A DNA stretch of 64,000 bases, from positions 248,001 through 312,000 of the forward strand of contig NZ_BOVQ01000004.1 in NCBI RefSeq assembly GCF_018403765.1, given 5' to 3'. The stretch comes from Lactococcus nasutitermitis. Lineage in GTDB: Bacteria > Bacillota > Bacilli > Lactobacillales > Streptococcaceae. The notes below the pieces were generated by a model. The model saw only the letters and a list, made by a program, of their open reading frames with translations, had not been told where the DNA came from and searched no databases. Below are positions 17,520 through 26,890 of the stretch, in pieces. A program made the position numbers and the translations under genes. Position 1 is the stretch's first letter, and every line of letters starts with the position of its first letter.

Positions 17520-18532
17520 TTGATAATAACCGCCTTATCCTTGCGCTCAACCATTTTTCCAATAATTTTCGCTTCCGTCAAATCTGACAGAACATTTTCA
17601 ACTTCATCAGGCGCAACAGCAAGCACCATCCCAAGCCCCATATTGAAAATTTGATACATTTCTTCATGCTTAATCTTACCAACTTTTTCAAGAAGCTTGA
17701 AAATCGGTAAAATTTCCCAACTTCCCTCAGTAATCTCCGCTGTCAAGTCATTTCCAAACATTCTTGGTAAATTCTCATCGAAGCCACCACCTGTGATATG
17801 TGCAATTCCCTTGATTTTATGTTCATGAATTGAAGGCAACAACTCTTTCACATAAATCTTTGTCGGCGTAAGCAACTCATCAATCAATGGCTTTCCTAAC
17901 TCTGGCAAAACTTCTGACTTATCAACATCTGCAAAAACTTTACGCACCAAAGAATAACCATTTGAGTGAATGCCAGAAGATGGCAAACCAATCAGCACAT
18001 CTCCAACCTGCACATTTTTCTCACCATCAATCAACTGCGACTTCTCTGCAATCCCGACCGCAAAACCAGCAATATCATAATCATCCTCAGGCATGACACC
18101 CGGATGTTCCGCCGTCTCACCACCAATCAGCGCAGCACCTGCCTGTACACACCCCTCAGCAACACCAGCAATCACGTGTTCTAATTTCTCAGGCTTTGTC
18201 TTTCCAATCGCGATATAGTCCAGAAAATAAAGTGGCTCAGCCCCTGCTGCGATAATATCATTGACACACATCGCCACACAATCAATCCCAATCGACTCAT
18301 GACGATTGAACTCAATCGCAAGCTGCAACTTCGTCCCTACACCATCTGTCCCCGAAATCAATACAGGCTCTTTTACATCAAGCACAGATAAATCAAAACT
18401 TCCACCAAAACCACCCAGCGCCCCAAGCACACCCAAACGTTCGGTTTTAGCAACATGCTTCTTAATACGAGAAACCACCTCATATCCTGCTTCTACATCT
18501 ACCCCAGATTTTGCATACGCATTCTCAGACAC
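17516..18532 (-). CDS. purM: Phosphoribosylformylglycinamidine cyclo-ligase
   Basis: 338 residues from a GTG at 18,532, seven bases after GGAG, giving an N-terminus [17 protein letters not shown] that fits the family; an ATG two codons upstream is only two bases from [36 protein letters not shown] and [14 protein letters not shown] are conserved AIR synthetase motifs. Transcribed from a PurBox promoter. Confidence 0.95.
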   Translation of the reverse strand: MSENAYAKSGVDVEAGYEVVSRIKKHVAKTERLGVLGALGGFGGSFDLSVLDVKEPVLISGTDGVGTKLQLAIEFNRHESIGIDCVAMCVNDIIAAGAEPLYFLDYIAIGKTKPEKLEHVIAGVAEGCVQAGAALIGGETAEHPGVMPEDDYDIAGFAVGIAEKSQLIDGEKNVQVGDVLIGLPSSGIHSNGYSLVRKVFADVDKSEVLPELGKPLIDELLTPTKIYVKELLPSIHEHKIKGIAHITGGGFDENLPRMFGNDLTAEITEGSWEILPIFKLLEKVGKIKHEEMYQIFNMGLGMVLAVAPDEVENVLSDLTEAKIIGKMVERKDKAVIIK

Positions 18533-18571
18533 TGTCATTCTCCATTTTCTGATTTATTTTATTCTACTTCC

Positions 18572-18647
18572 ATGTTAAATGATTTTCAAACATAAAAAAA
18601 GTTTCAGCAGGTAGTACTGAAACTTTTTGATTGAATCGTTCGGAAAT
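18572..18647 (-). promoter_or_regulatory. purM promoter with PurBox
   Basis: ATTTCCGAACGAT at 18,635-18,647 (minus strand) matches the PurR activator box AWWWCCGAACWWT with one mismatch. A TAACAT -10 candidate at 18,572-18,577 follows after 57 bases. A terminator hairpin lies in between. Confidence 0.75.
18594..18629 (-). terminator. Terminator of the 18.7-26 kb island operon
   Basis: AAAAAGTTTCAGTA and TGAAACTTTTTTT form a hairpin with a T tail on the minus strand, downstream of the last island gene and between the purM PurBox and its -10. Confidence 0.88.
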
Positions 18648-18695
18648 AACACATTACTATTTTTTAATTTAATATCTCACTCTTTAACCTATTAT

Positions 18696-19793
18696 TCAAA
18701 ACATCGTGAGTAGTCTCAAAATATTTTCATTAAAATTGTATTCAAAACTTGCTAAAAGAGATGACACACCCACATGATTTAAATTTTCAAATTCAAATTT
18801 TGTATTAAACCTAGCTATATACTGATCCACTTTGAGATTATAAATATAACTAATTTTTATTTTTTCATAAATTACTTTTTCAAAATCTGAAAGTATCATC
18901 TTATCAATTCCTACTTTCCTGACAATTGACAAATTATGATTCTCATTTGTTGTTATATATTCAAATTTTGAGGGTTCCACTAAGACTCTAAAGCTTTCTA
19001 AAGGAGTAGGATTTGGATTTAAAAAATTTAAACTTAACAATAAATCTTCCTGATCAATAAATCTTGTTTCTATTTTATATTGTAAAAATATTCCATAATA
19101 CCACTCATCTATCCCCACCGCTTCAAAACCATATTTTGAAAAAGGATATATTGATAAATTTTCACCCTCAATTGTTGATTCCGCCTCCGGTAGAATTATT
19201 TTGTTTCTAAATTTTAGAGCAGTTTGCCCAACAGACAGAGCAACTAGCTCCTTTACAAAGCAAAAGTGACTTAAATCAGCAAAACCCGTAAATGAAGGAG
19301 TCTCCGAAAGTCCATTAATTATTTCCAAAAGCTCAGTTTCATCGATGTTATTTAAATATACAACAAAATACTGTGAGACAAATTGTGAAAATGGGAGATG
19401 CAAGACGTTTATTTCTCTAATGAATTTTAGATAAATTTCATTATCTCTTTTTCCCCCAACTTCAGGAACAATTATATCTCCTGAAAATATTGCATGTGTT
19501 TTAACTTTATCAAGTAATGGCAAAATTTTATTGAATATCGCTTCTCCATAAAATGATTCTTTGATTTGAGACGTATCAAAAAATAGCCCAATCTCTCTTT
19601 TTTGAGTATTTGGCGTTAAAACCTTCTTTAAATCATCGTATTTTATTCCTTTTGATTTCAACAGCTCTCGTAATTGCATACTTTCAGAATTTAAATGTTT
19701 AAGTTTCTGTGAACCATCCCAATCTAGCCAATTCGCAGCTGCTAAAAACCCAATATAATCTCTGACATTAATCGTATGTATATGTATATCCAT
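18696..19793 (-). CDS. Protein of unknown function, last gene of defence-type island
   Basis: 365 residues; not recognised. No signal peptide or clear membrane helix. The sequence starts MDIHIHTINVRDYIGFLAAA and has no Walker, nuclease or helix-turn-helix motif I can name. Hydrophobic and acidic stretches suggest a folded cytosolic protein. It follows the DUF262/DUF1524 gene after 131 bp and has its own ribosome site (GAGAG). Composition is very A/T rich, like the DUF262 gene. Co-direction suggests an effector, partner or immunity role in the island, but that is inference only. Confidence 0.6.
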   Translation of the reverse strand: MDIHIHTINVRDYIGFLAAANWLDWDGSQKLKHLNSESMQLRELLKSKGIKYDDLKKVLTPNTQKREIGLFFDTSQIKESFYGEAIFNKILPLLDKVKTHAIFSGDIIVPEVGGKRDNEIYLKFIREINVLHLPFSQFVSQYFVVYLNNIDETELLEIINGLSETPSFTGFADLSHFCFVKELVALSVGQTALKFRNKIILPEAESTIEGENLSIYPFSKYGFEAVGIDEWYYGIFLQYKIETRFIDQEDLLLSLNFLNPNPTPLESFRVLVEPSKFEYITTNENHNLSIVRKVGIDKMILSDFEKVIYEKIKISYIYNLKVDQYIARFNTKFEFENLNHVGVSSLLASFEYNFNENILRLLTMF

Positions 19794-19924
19794 CTATTTT
19801 CTCTCTAAAACATTAAACATTGCTCTTTAATAAATTTATTAAGTTATTCTTTTACGATTTTTCACTCACAGCACATTTGTATCCATTAGAAATATTGTTG
19901 GAACTAATAAATTAAACTTTTTAT

Positions 19925-21613
19925 TTATCTTTGCCTATCATCATATTCGATAATATGATTTTTGAATAAGCGATAAAAATCTTCTGCAAGATATTTTGCA
20001 CGCGATTCTATGTCCCTAAAAGTAAAGTTTAAAGGATCCCATCTGTCTCCTTCTGCAACTTTCCATCCCTTTGTCTGCCTCTTTTTCCTGTTAAGAAATT
20101 CTCTCATTGAAATAAGTCCCGATTGATTATAAATATCTAATTTTTCATTCGTTAATTTATTTGTTTCCAGAGCTGGTAAGCTAGTATTATATCTACTTTC
20201 TAACAATACTAGGTTACCAAGATTGAAATTGGGTGATTCCTCATTTTTACCAAGTGCCTTGTCTAATATATGTTCCACAGATATATTCTGATCATTTGAT
20301 AAACCTGAAAGTCGATAAAGCACAAATCCAGACATTAATTTTTCATCAGATTTATTTGGTATCTTAATCGAATTCTTAACATATCGTAATTGAGATATAT
20401 TTTCTACTACAAGCTTTTTATTCTGATAATTATTTCGGATAACTTTTATAAGTTCATCATATATTGCATTCTCACCTATTTCAAGAATAGTTTTATTATA
20501 AAAATAATCTAATTTGTCAAAATCTCTTTCCACTCCTTTAATTTCTAGGATGAATCGAATAGCTTCCATAAGGGTGATTAAGTCTATTATATTTCTTTTA
20601 TCACTATCGTTTAAGTCAGTTGATAGTACTTTTATTACTGCAAGTAAAGTATTTTTATTTCTATAACCAATTTTGAATTTAAATAACCAACTTAAATTAT
20701 CTCCAATACCATTATCACTTCCTGAATCATTAACTTTATATTTTTCAACTTTCAAAACCAGTTCTAGTATTTTAGATAGAAACTCCGATAAATAATGTTC
20801 CTCTGAATATCTTGATTTAAAATTATCAAATGAAAATTCTATTACAGGATTTTCTATTCGCCAGTAAATATAAATAAATTCTTCAATATTTAAGCTTATA
20901 TCAATAGAATGTGAAAGTTTATCCTGTATCTGTTTCCAAACCTGTAAAGGTATATCGTCATAACCTGGTCCAGAATGATTATCAAATTTACTAAAAATAT
21001 GATACTTAATCAATTCTACGTCTGAAAGTGGCAAGCCTCTTGTATTAAGGCGTCCAAATAACAAGTTACTTTCAAATTCATTGTCGATAATGGCAACAGA
21101 TAGCTTAATATTTTCAAAATATAGTTTTAATTTTTCTGTATTGACTCCCCTTATGTTATTTTTAAAAAATGAATATGCACGACCTATGTTAGTTCTTTTT
21201 TCTCTATTATCAATTTCACAATTATTACATATCTTTCTTATTGTCTGATTCTCATCGTCAACGTCTAGAACAATTGGAAGTCTATCCCCCCACTTTCTCC
21301 CAAGAGCCGCATAAAGAAGAATTGAAGTGATCAACCTCTGCTGACCATCAACAACTTCATATTTAATAATATCACCTTCAAGTTTTTTATTAAGTAAAAT
21401 TCCTCCGAAGTAATCTGTTTCTTGTTTTTCATAACGACCTACAATATCATTCCAAAAATCATTTACCTGTTTATTCTCGATCTCATTCTTTCCAACTTTC
21501 CAGCTGTATACCCTTTGATATCTAGGAATAACAAAAATTGATTTTTCTAGAAAATCTTTCTCAGAAAAAAGTTCTTTTAATCTATAATTCTCAATTTTTA
21601 AATTAATATTCAC
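19925..21613 (-). CDS. GmrSD-like protein with DUF262 and DUF1524 domains
   Basis: 562 residues. The N-terminal DUF262 (ParB/sulfiredoxin-like) has IPRYQRVYSW near residue 29, VVDGQQRL near 85 and the LFGRLNTRGLPLSDVELIK segment. The C-terminal DUF1524 (His-Me finger nuclease-like) has VEHILDKALG and LGNLVLLESRYN. GmrSD proteins cut modified DNA using NTP hydrolysis (type IV restriction), and relatives occur in several phage-defence systems. Its ATG overlaps the specificity gene stop by four bases, so it is in the same operon as the RM genes. Confidence 0.82.
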   Translation of the reverse strand: MNINLKIENYRLKELFSEKDFLEKSIFVIPRYQRVYSWKVGKNEIENKQVNDFWNDIVGRYEKQETDYFGGILLNKKLEGDIIKYEVVDGQQRLITSILLYAALGRKWGDRLPIVLDVDDENQTIRKICNNCEIDNREKRTNIGRAYSFFKNNIRGVNTEKLKLYFENIKLSVAIIDNEFESNLLFGRLNTRGLPLSDVELIKYHIFSKFDNHSGPGYDDIPLQVWKQIQDKLSHSIDISLNIEEFIYIYWRIENPVIEFSFDNFKSRYSEEHYLSEFLSKILELVLKVEKYKVNDSGSDNGIGDNLSWLFKFKIGYRNKNTLLAVIKVLSTDLNDSDKRNIIDLITLMEAIRFILEIKGVERDFDKLDYFYNKTILEIGENAIYDELIKVIRNNYQNKKLVVENISQLRYVKNSIKIPNKSDEKLMSGFVLYRLSGLSNDQNISVEHILDKALGKNEESPNFNLGNLVLLESRYNTSLPALETNKLTNEKLDIYNQSGLISMREFLNRKKRQTKGWKVAEGDRWDPLNFTFRDIESRAKYLAEDFYRLFKNHIIEYDDRQR

Positions 21614-22755
21614 TTGTTGATTGCTCCCCTTGTCAACTCAATCCTCTTATCCGCCCACTCAACAACACCTTTAATCACGATTTTCTGCATGGCACTCATC
21701 AAATTTGACATAAAATCATAGTCAATTTTTCCGTCAGTGCGGACAGGAAGCGAAATCATCAGTTCGTCAGCGTCAGTCGCATAGAAATTTCGTGAGTAGT
21801 CAAACTGTCCTGCATGAGCGGATTTGTGGATAGTCGACGTTGTGAATAGCGCTGAAAATTTATCCAATTTTTCAGTGTGCACAACTGCTACATGGTCGTC
21901 AGCGCCATATTTGTAATTGCGATATTTTGCCGAACCAAACATATCAATCGTAACCGTATTTTCAGAGAACACCTGTACATCGTTGCCAATAAAAGCAGAA
22001 ATTCCCATATCTGCCTCGCCTGCTGTGACAAAGGGTAAATTTCCGACAACTCGATCAGCGCTTTTCAAGCGTCTGCCTCGAGTTGCCCTGCCAAACAGTT
22101 GCTCAAGATTAAATACTTTCCAACTAACAGAACCTCCCGACCGTAGTTTATCAAGGCTGGAGCGCTCTTCGGCGCTCAGCACCACATTATTCAGACCCGT
22201 TACTTTTAAGTAAGCTTCGAGCGTTGCGAGACGCTCGGCTTCGAGCGTTGCGAGACGCTCGGCTTCGAGCGTCTCTACAAAATCGTTGATATAATCGAAA
22301 GCGATTTCGTTATTTGTTGTTGGAAGTATGATTTTATAATTTTCATTTTTTAATTTTGAACTTGACAACTGATTGCCATAACTAAAACCTTGTAACTGCT
22401 TATCAAGTAATGCAGAAAAATACATTCCTTCACTTTTTGTAAAGTCATGATTTGGTATTTTTAGAGTATGAACTTTCATTTCCAGAGATGATTTTTTCTT
22501 GTGGTAAAAAGATTTTCCAAAGAAATTCACAGAAATAAAATTCTCAAAATGCCTTGCTCCTTCAATATTTTCTGTATCAAAATAACCAATAATACCATTT
22601 TCATCAGTTTTGACAGAAACTCTCGGAATATTTCCTGCTGGCAAATTCTTCAAATCTAGCAAGGAACCTGTGCCGACTTCAAATAAATCTCCTATCTTAA
22701 ACTCTCGCCAATCCACACCATACCTCTTTTCAAGCCCATTGAGCTTGTCTTGCAT
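21610..22755 (-). CDS. Type I/IIB-like DNA specificity subunit
   Basis: 381 residues with two target-recognition halves: about 1-158 (WREFKIGDLFEVGTG...) and 195-375 (SWKVFNLEQLFGRATRG...). Each half starts with the same W-x-x-F-x-x-x-x-L-F pattern, as in HsdS and BcgI-B. Between them lies an alpha-helical spacer with the eight-residue unit TLEAERLA repeated (about residues 160-180). It directs the companion methylase/nuclease to a split DNA site. It starts 11 bp after the RM gene. Confidence 0.88.
   Translation of the reverse strand: MQDKLNGLEKRYGVDWREFKIGDLFEVGTGSLLDLKNLPAGNIPRVSVKTDENGIIGYFDTENIEGARHFENFISVNFFGKSFYHKKKSSLEMKVHTLKIPNHDFTKSEGMYFSALLDKQLQGFSYGNQLSSSKLKNENYKIILPTTNNEIAFDYINDFVETLEAERLATLEAERLATLEAYLKVTGLNNVVLSAEERSSLDKLRSGGSVSWKVFNLEQLFGRATRGRRLKSADRVVGNLPFVTAGEADMGISAFIGNDVQVFSENTVTIDMFGSAKYRNYKYGADDHVAVVHTEKLDKFSALFTTSTIHKSAHAGQFDYSRNFYATDADELMISLPVRTDGKIDYDFMSNLMSAMQKIVIKGVVEWADKRIELTRGAINK
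22214..22273 (-). repeat. 24-bp in-frame tandem repeat in specificity gene
   Basis: Two identical 24-bp units (22,214-22,237 and 22,238-22,261) plus a 12-bp partial third unit. Each unit encodes eight residues (TLEAERLA) in the spacer between the two target-recognition domains. Unit gain or loss keeps frame. Each unit also contains CGAGCGT/ACGCTCG, an inverted pair that could promote slippage. Confidence 0.93.
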
Positions 22756-22766
22756 GGATTGGCGAT

Positions 22767-24794
22767 TTATTTTCCCACAAAATCCTCACTTTTCAAGATT
22801 TGATCAACTTCCCAAGCCAGATAGTCGGCGACCGTCTTGCGGAAATCATCAAAAGTTGGTTTCGTATCAATCTTCTTGTGCTGGTCAAAATTCCAGTCAG
22901 TGCCTGAGTCCGTGATTTGGTCCTCCACGTAAATCTCGTCCAGATTCCAGTCGGCTTGTAGATTTTTCGCCGCTTTACCCGCCTTATAAATCTTAACAAT
23001 ATCCATGTAGCGCTTGGTTGGTGCATCAATCTCCTGCAAGCTACGCTTGGTCCGCTTATAGCCGTCTTTTCGGAAATCAATGAACTTGACAGGGACGTCA
23101 AAATCGTGTGCTGTCCCCACTTTGAAGACATAAATTGAGGTCTGCACGCCTGCCATCGGCATGAACAAATCTACTGGCATTTTAATAGACGCCACCAGCG
23201 TATGCTTTTTCAGCATGCCTTGATTGGTCTTGACTGCTTTGCCTGACCCTGCACTATCCTGAATGATAATCGCACCCAGCCCACCTTTTTGCATCTTGTC
23301 CAGACCAAAGGCAATAAAAGGCATGCCGTTTTCTTCAAAGCTAAAAGGCGGGTTCAAAAGCAGTCGGTCGGCTTGGAAATTCTGATAAAGACTGGCTGGT
23401 GTGTCAAACGTATTGCCTTTTTGGATATTGGACGAGCCGTCGCCACGTAAAATCATGTTGGTGGCTGCAAGGGTGAACATTTCAGCATTAAGCTCCACGC
23501 CTAATAATTGTCTTTCTTTGATTTCTTTGACTTTTTTATTCGCCACTTCAGAGCCCTTGCGTCCTTTTTCTGCATCATTGATCATTTCTTCCATGGAAGC
23601 AATCAAGAAACCAGCTGAACCTGTCGCCAAATCCATCACACGTGAATTTTGATTCACATTCAAGATTTGCGTCATCATCTTTGTTACATAAGGAGGTGTT
23701 AAGACAATACCAATTTCTTTCCCATCTCCTAAAGCATATTTCAGAAATTCAGAGTACATCTCTCCCATGATATCCAACGTTCCTGTCATACCATCAATAG
23801 ATTTGTAAATATTTTCATAGATGAAAGTAAAAATCTGTTTGTTAGCTGAAGCCGTTCCATTGATATATTTAGCTACTTCTTTATCTAATTTAGTAGGTTT
23901 ATCACGGTCAGCATCTTTTGATATCTCATTAAAGGACGAGAGCATTAGCTGACGTTTGTCTTCTGGGATTTGTTTAAGTTGTAAATAATTCGCCACACGA
24001 TTGACAACGATTTGTCCATCTCGATTACCATTTAAAGGTGAACTGTTCAAGAACTCTGGCGTGATCCCTAGACTTTCATAGCCATTTTGACTCAAGTCCT
24101 GCATTGCAAGCAACATCCCTGATACGTAAAGAACGCGTTGAGGTGCCGTAATATTATGATTATGCATCAGTTTATTAAGTTTCCCAGCATAAGATTGTAA
24201 CTTTGCTTGACTATCAATTAAAATCTGGTGTTTTTCTTCTTCGGTTAGTGTTGCCTCTTTGTGAAACTTCGCGAATGATTTCTTATTTTGTAAAAAATCA
24301 AAGCTCTTATAGTCACCCATCAATTTTTGAGAATCTGGACCCGAGCCATATACATAGTAAACTTCTAACGTAATATTGTCTTCATTATCACCTGCTACAC
24401 CAATAGCCACAACATCACTATATCCACCAGATGAAATCATATTTTTAGCATAATAAAGTGCTCCATTCACCGCAAAGTTTTTGACGGAATCATCATCATT
24501 TTTAATAATATCTTTAGTTTTTGAAATCAACTTTTTTAGATTATTCTTATCTTCAATAATAATAGGCAAGTCATAGCATTCTAAATGAAAATCTGGTTTT
24601 CCCGAATTAGTCTTATTTAATGTTTTAGCTGACCCCTTTAAAGCCGTTTTCATATACTGGCTATAACCGGATTCATGATTAAAATATCCAACATCAAATT
24701 GATGATGACCATTTCCATCTTTAAGACCTAATGCTTCCAGCTTTTTAGCTACCCAATTATTCACTGAACCTTCATCTTTATAATTTTCAGCCAT
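22767..24794 (-). CDS. Fused endonuclease/N6-adenine methylase, BcgI-like (type IIB)
   Basis: 675 residues from the ATG at 24,794, one base after the ATPase stop, with GAGG upstream. N-terminal PD-(D/E)xK nuclease candidate: SGKPDF at 66-69 and IIIEDKN with E81 and K83. A gamma-class adenine methylase follows: motif I DLATGSAGFL at 388-397 and catalytic NPPF at 481-484. With a separate two-domain S protein downstream and no hsdR, size and build match BcgI-type systems (A subunit about 640, B about 340) rather than a classical type I HsdM. Confidence 0.82.
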   Translation of the reverse strand: MAENYKDEGSVNNWVAKKLEALGLKDGNGHHQFDVGYFNHESGYSQYMKTALKGSAKTLNKTNSGKPDFHLECYDLPIIIEDKNNLKKLISKTKDIIKNDDDSVKNFAVNGALYYAKNMISSGGYSDVVAIGVAGDNEDNITLEVYYVYGSGPDSQKLMGDYKSFDFLQNKKSFAKFHKEATLTEEEKHQILIDSQAKLQSYAGKLNKLMHNHNITAPQRVLYVSGMLLAMQDLSQNGYESLGITPEFLNSSPLNGNRDGQIVVNRVANYLQLKQIPEDKRQLMLSSFNEISKDADRDKPTKLDKEVAKYINGTASANKQIFTFIYENIYKSIDGMTGTLDIMGEMYSEFLKYALGDGKEIGIVLTPPYVTKMMTQILNVNQNSRVMDLATGSAGFLIASMEEMINDAEKGRKGSEVANKKVKEIKERQLLGVELNAEMFTLAATNMILRGDGSSNIQKGNTFDTPASLYQNFQADRLLLNPPFSFEENGMPFIAFGLDKMQKGGLGAIIIQDSAGSGKAVKTNQGMLKKHTLVASIKMPVDLFMPMAGVQTSIYVFKVGTAHDFDVPVKFIDFRKDGYKRTKRSLQEIDAPTKRYMDIVKIYKAGKAAKNLQADWNLDEIYVEDQITDSGTDWNFDQHKKIDTKPTFDDFRKTVADYLAWEVDQILKSEDFVGK

Positions 24795-24795
24795 T

Positions 24796-25995
24796 TTATT
24801 CCTCATCTTCTAATAGCCAATCTAAGGCATTCTTCTTGATTATTCCATTAAAATTCGCGTTTTTATTAATTATATCCAGAGTAAGCAAATACTTAGGATA
24901 CATATCATCAATTTCATTCAAGCTTCTTAATTCACGCTCTAAAACTTTTTCATCCAAAGTTTGCAAGGCTACCTGATAGTAAACGGGATGATTTTCATGG
25001 TCAATACAGACAAAATCAACCTCCGTTTTGTCATTTTTCCCAACATAGACATTCACATATCTTCTACGAAGTTCAAGGTAGATAATATTCTCTAAAATAT
25101 GCCCTTCATCGCCACCTGCAAGTGGCAAAAGTAATTCTCTAAAACCCAAATCAACCAGATAATATTTTTCAAGACGCTGCAAGAGTTGACGTCCTTTTAT
25201 ATTATATCTTGGGACTTTATAAATAATCAAACCATTGACAAAAGCATCAACAAAGCGTTCTATTGTATTATTTGATTTCGCTACTTTTTCATCTTTTAAA
25301 AAATTATTGATTCGATTAATTGAAACTTCCGAACCAACAGAACTTGCAATGAACTGTAAAACCCGCTCTAAAATATCTTGCTCAGTAATTTTATAGCGCT
25401 GAACGATATCTTTTAACACAATATCATTATAGGTACTGCGAATATAATCATTTCTTTCTTGAACACTTTCTTCGGAAACAAGGCGAGGGAAAGCCGTATG
25501 TTTATAGCGCTCGTAAACATCTGACAGTGAGAGATAACTGTATTGACTTTGAAATTCTTTAAAAGACAGTGGTAGAACTTCTAAATCAGCATGCCGTCCT
25601 GTCAAAAGCGTCGCAAATTCTCCACTCATGAAAAAGGCATTTGAACCAGTGACATATATATCAATGTTTTCTTGAAGATTTAAACTATTTACCACTTCTT
25701 CAAACTTTGTAACATTCTGTATTTCATCAAAGAAAAGATAATAATTCTGTTTTTCATTCGTACGCTCTAAGATATACTCATTGAGCCTCAAAAAATCACG
25801 TAGCTCATAATAACGTAAATCTTCAAAGTTAAGATGAATGATCTGATTTTCTTGCACACCCTCTTTTTTCAAAATTTCCTGATAAAGGGTAAAAAGCGTA
25901 GATTTTCCACTACGCCGAACCCCTGTAATGACTTTAATGAGCTGGTCATCCCTATGGTGCAACAGCCAGTCTGTATATTGTTTTCTTTCAATCAT
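24796..25995 (-). CDS. AAA ATPase with DUF4143 C-terminal domain
   Basis: 399 residues. Walker A GVRRSGKST near residue 25, Walker B YYLFFDEIQN near 87, VTGSNAFFMS sensor, then a DUF4143 domain whose usual D...E-V-K nuclease-like motif is changed (TEVDFVCID, then YYQVALQ with no Lys), suggesting loss of catalysis. First gene of the five-gene island; its stop abuts the RM start. Such ATPases are common and mostly uncharacterised; here the operon position argues for a role with the RM system. Confidence 0.82.
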   Translation of the reverse strand: MIERKQYTDWLLHHRDDQLIKVITGVRRSGKSTLFTLYQEILKKEGVQENQIIHLNFEDLRYYELRDFLRLNEYILERTNEKQNYYLFFDEIQNVTKFEEVVNSLNLQENIDIYVTGSNAFFMSGEFATLLTGRHADLEVLPLSFKEFQSQYSYLSLSDVYERYKHTAFPRLVSEESVQERNDYIRSTYNDIVLKDIVQRYKITEQDILERVLQFIASSVGSEVSINRINNFLKDEKVAKSNNTIERFVDAFVNGLIIYKVPRYNIKGRQLLQRLEKYYLVDLGFRELLLPLAGGDEGHILENIIYLELRRRYVNVYVGKNDKTEVDFVCIDHENHPVYYQVALQTLDEKVLERELRSLNEIDDMYPKYLLTLDIINKNANFNGIIKKNALDWLLEDEE

Positions 25996-26025
25996 TTATT
26001 TTCTCATTTCAGAAAGTATAACGTT

Positions 26026-26058
26026 ATTATAGCATATATTTTCCGAAATAGGAAAATA
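26026..26058 (-). promoter_or_regulatory. Island operon promoter with inverted repeat
   Basis: An extended -10 TGC-TATAAT (26,026-26,031) lies next to TATTTTCC-GAAATA-GGAAAATA (26,037-26,058), an inverted repeat over the expected -35. A second palindrome ATAACGTTAT at 26,018-26,027 overlaps the -10. Either could be an operator for control of the restriction genes; no regulator gene is in the operon. Confidence 0.55.
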
Positions 26059-26097
26059 AATATTATATTTTTCTCATTTTGATATGTTAGAAAAATA

Positions 26098-26126
26098 AAA
26101 AAACGATATTCAAAATATCGTTTTTA
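26098..26126 (-). terminator. Terminator of the Apf-like gene
   Basis: AAAAACGATATT and AATATCGTTTTT arms with a short loop, six bases after the stop codon. Confidence 0.88.
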
Positions 26127-26131
26127 TTCTA

Positions 26132-26890
26132 TTATATTGTTTCTGCCCAAGCACTTGCTGGTTTTCCTGCTGCAATTTGGATTTGTGTGGCGAGGGATGT
26201 GCCTTGGCTAACGCCCCATTCTTGGAATACGCCGTAACAGGGGCTTCCGCCTGCGTTCCAGACGTCGACTTGTCCGCCACTTTCGCGGGTGATGACTTGC
26301 GCCCACTGGGCTGCTGTGAAACCACTGACGGTGGAAATGCTTGCCATATAATTGGCTAGAGCTGCAATGTCAACATAGCCTGTAGTTTGACTCATGTCAA
26401 GTCCGCTACTATTTAGTGTGCTTTGTGCTGGGCTTGTTTGACTTGTTGCCGCCGTTGCTGGTGCTGGTGCTGGTGGAGCTGGCGTTTGTGGAGCTGGTGC
26501 TGGCGCTTTTACAACGTAGGCTGCTGCTTCTTTAGCCATTTGACGTGTGGATTGCTCTGTTGCTGCTTTTAGTTTTGCATTAGCTACTATTTGTTGAGAA
26601 TCCTTGGTCAGCTTAGTCATAGTCATGACTGGATGTAGCTGTGCACTCGTTTGGGAGTGCGGTAGTTTTACTAGAGAAAGTGTTTTATGCTTCTGTGTTA
26701 GATGATGAGAATTTACTTTCGTTTGCGTAGCTGCATTTGTCACTTGTGGGGCAAGTGTTAGCGTACTTGTTGCTAGTAAAACGAGACTTGCGATTTTTGT
26801 CCATGATACAACATTTGACTTTTTCGCAAAGTCTTGTTGAGCATTTAAATGTTCAATGTGTTTTTGTTTAACCATAACAGGCACTATCAT
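26132..26890 (-). CDS. Secreted Apf-like/transglycosylase-fold surface protein
   Basis: 252 residues. Positive N-terminus, then a hydrophobic signal segment (WTKIASLVLLATSTLTLAPQ) ending VTNAA. A long Ala/Pro/Thr/Gln-rich linker (PAPAPQTPAPPAPAPA) leads to a C-terminal domain with ITRESGG, GGSPCYGVFQEWG and the end SAWAETI, resembling aggregation-promoting factor and lytic-transglycosylase-like domains, with the Glu of RESGG as candidate catalytic residue. Likely wall-associated. The ATG at 26,890 has no Shine-Dalgarno and directly follows the stop of a tiny upstream frame; a second ATG lies five codons in. Confidence 0.75.
   Translation of the reverse strand: MIVPVMVKQKHIEHLNAQQDFAKKSNVVSWTKIASLVLLATSTLTLAPQVTNAATQTKVNSHHLTQKHKTLSLVKLPHSQTSAQLHPVMTMTKLTKDSQQIVANAKLKAATEQSTRQMAKEAAAYVVKAPAPAPQTPAPPAPAPATAATSQTSPAQSTLNSSGLDMSQTTGYVDIAALANYMASISTVSGFTAAQWAQVITRESGGQVDVWNAGGSPCYGVFQEWGVSQGTSLATQIQIAAGKPASAWAETI

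Noticed and set aside
22214-22273. CRISPR-like or microsatellite array
   Set aside because: Units are directly adjacent without spacers and in frame inside the specificity gene. No CRISPR array was seen in the window.
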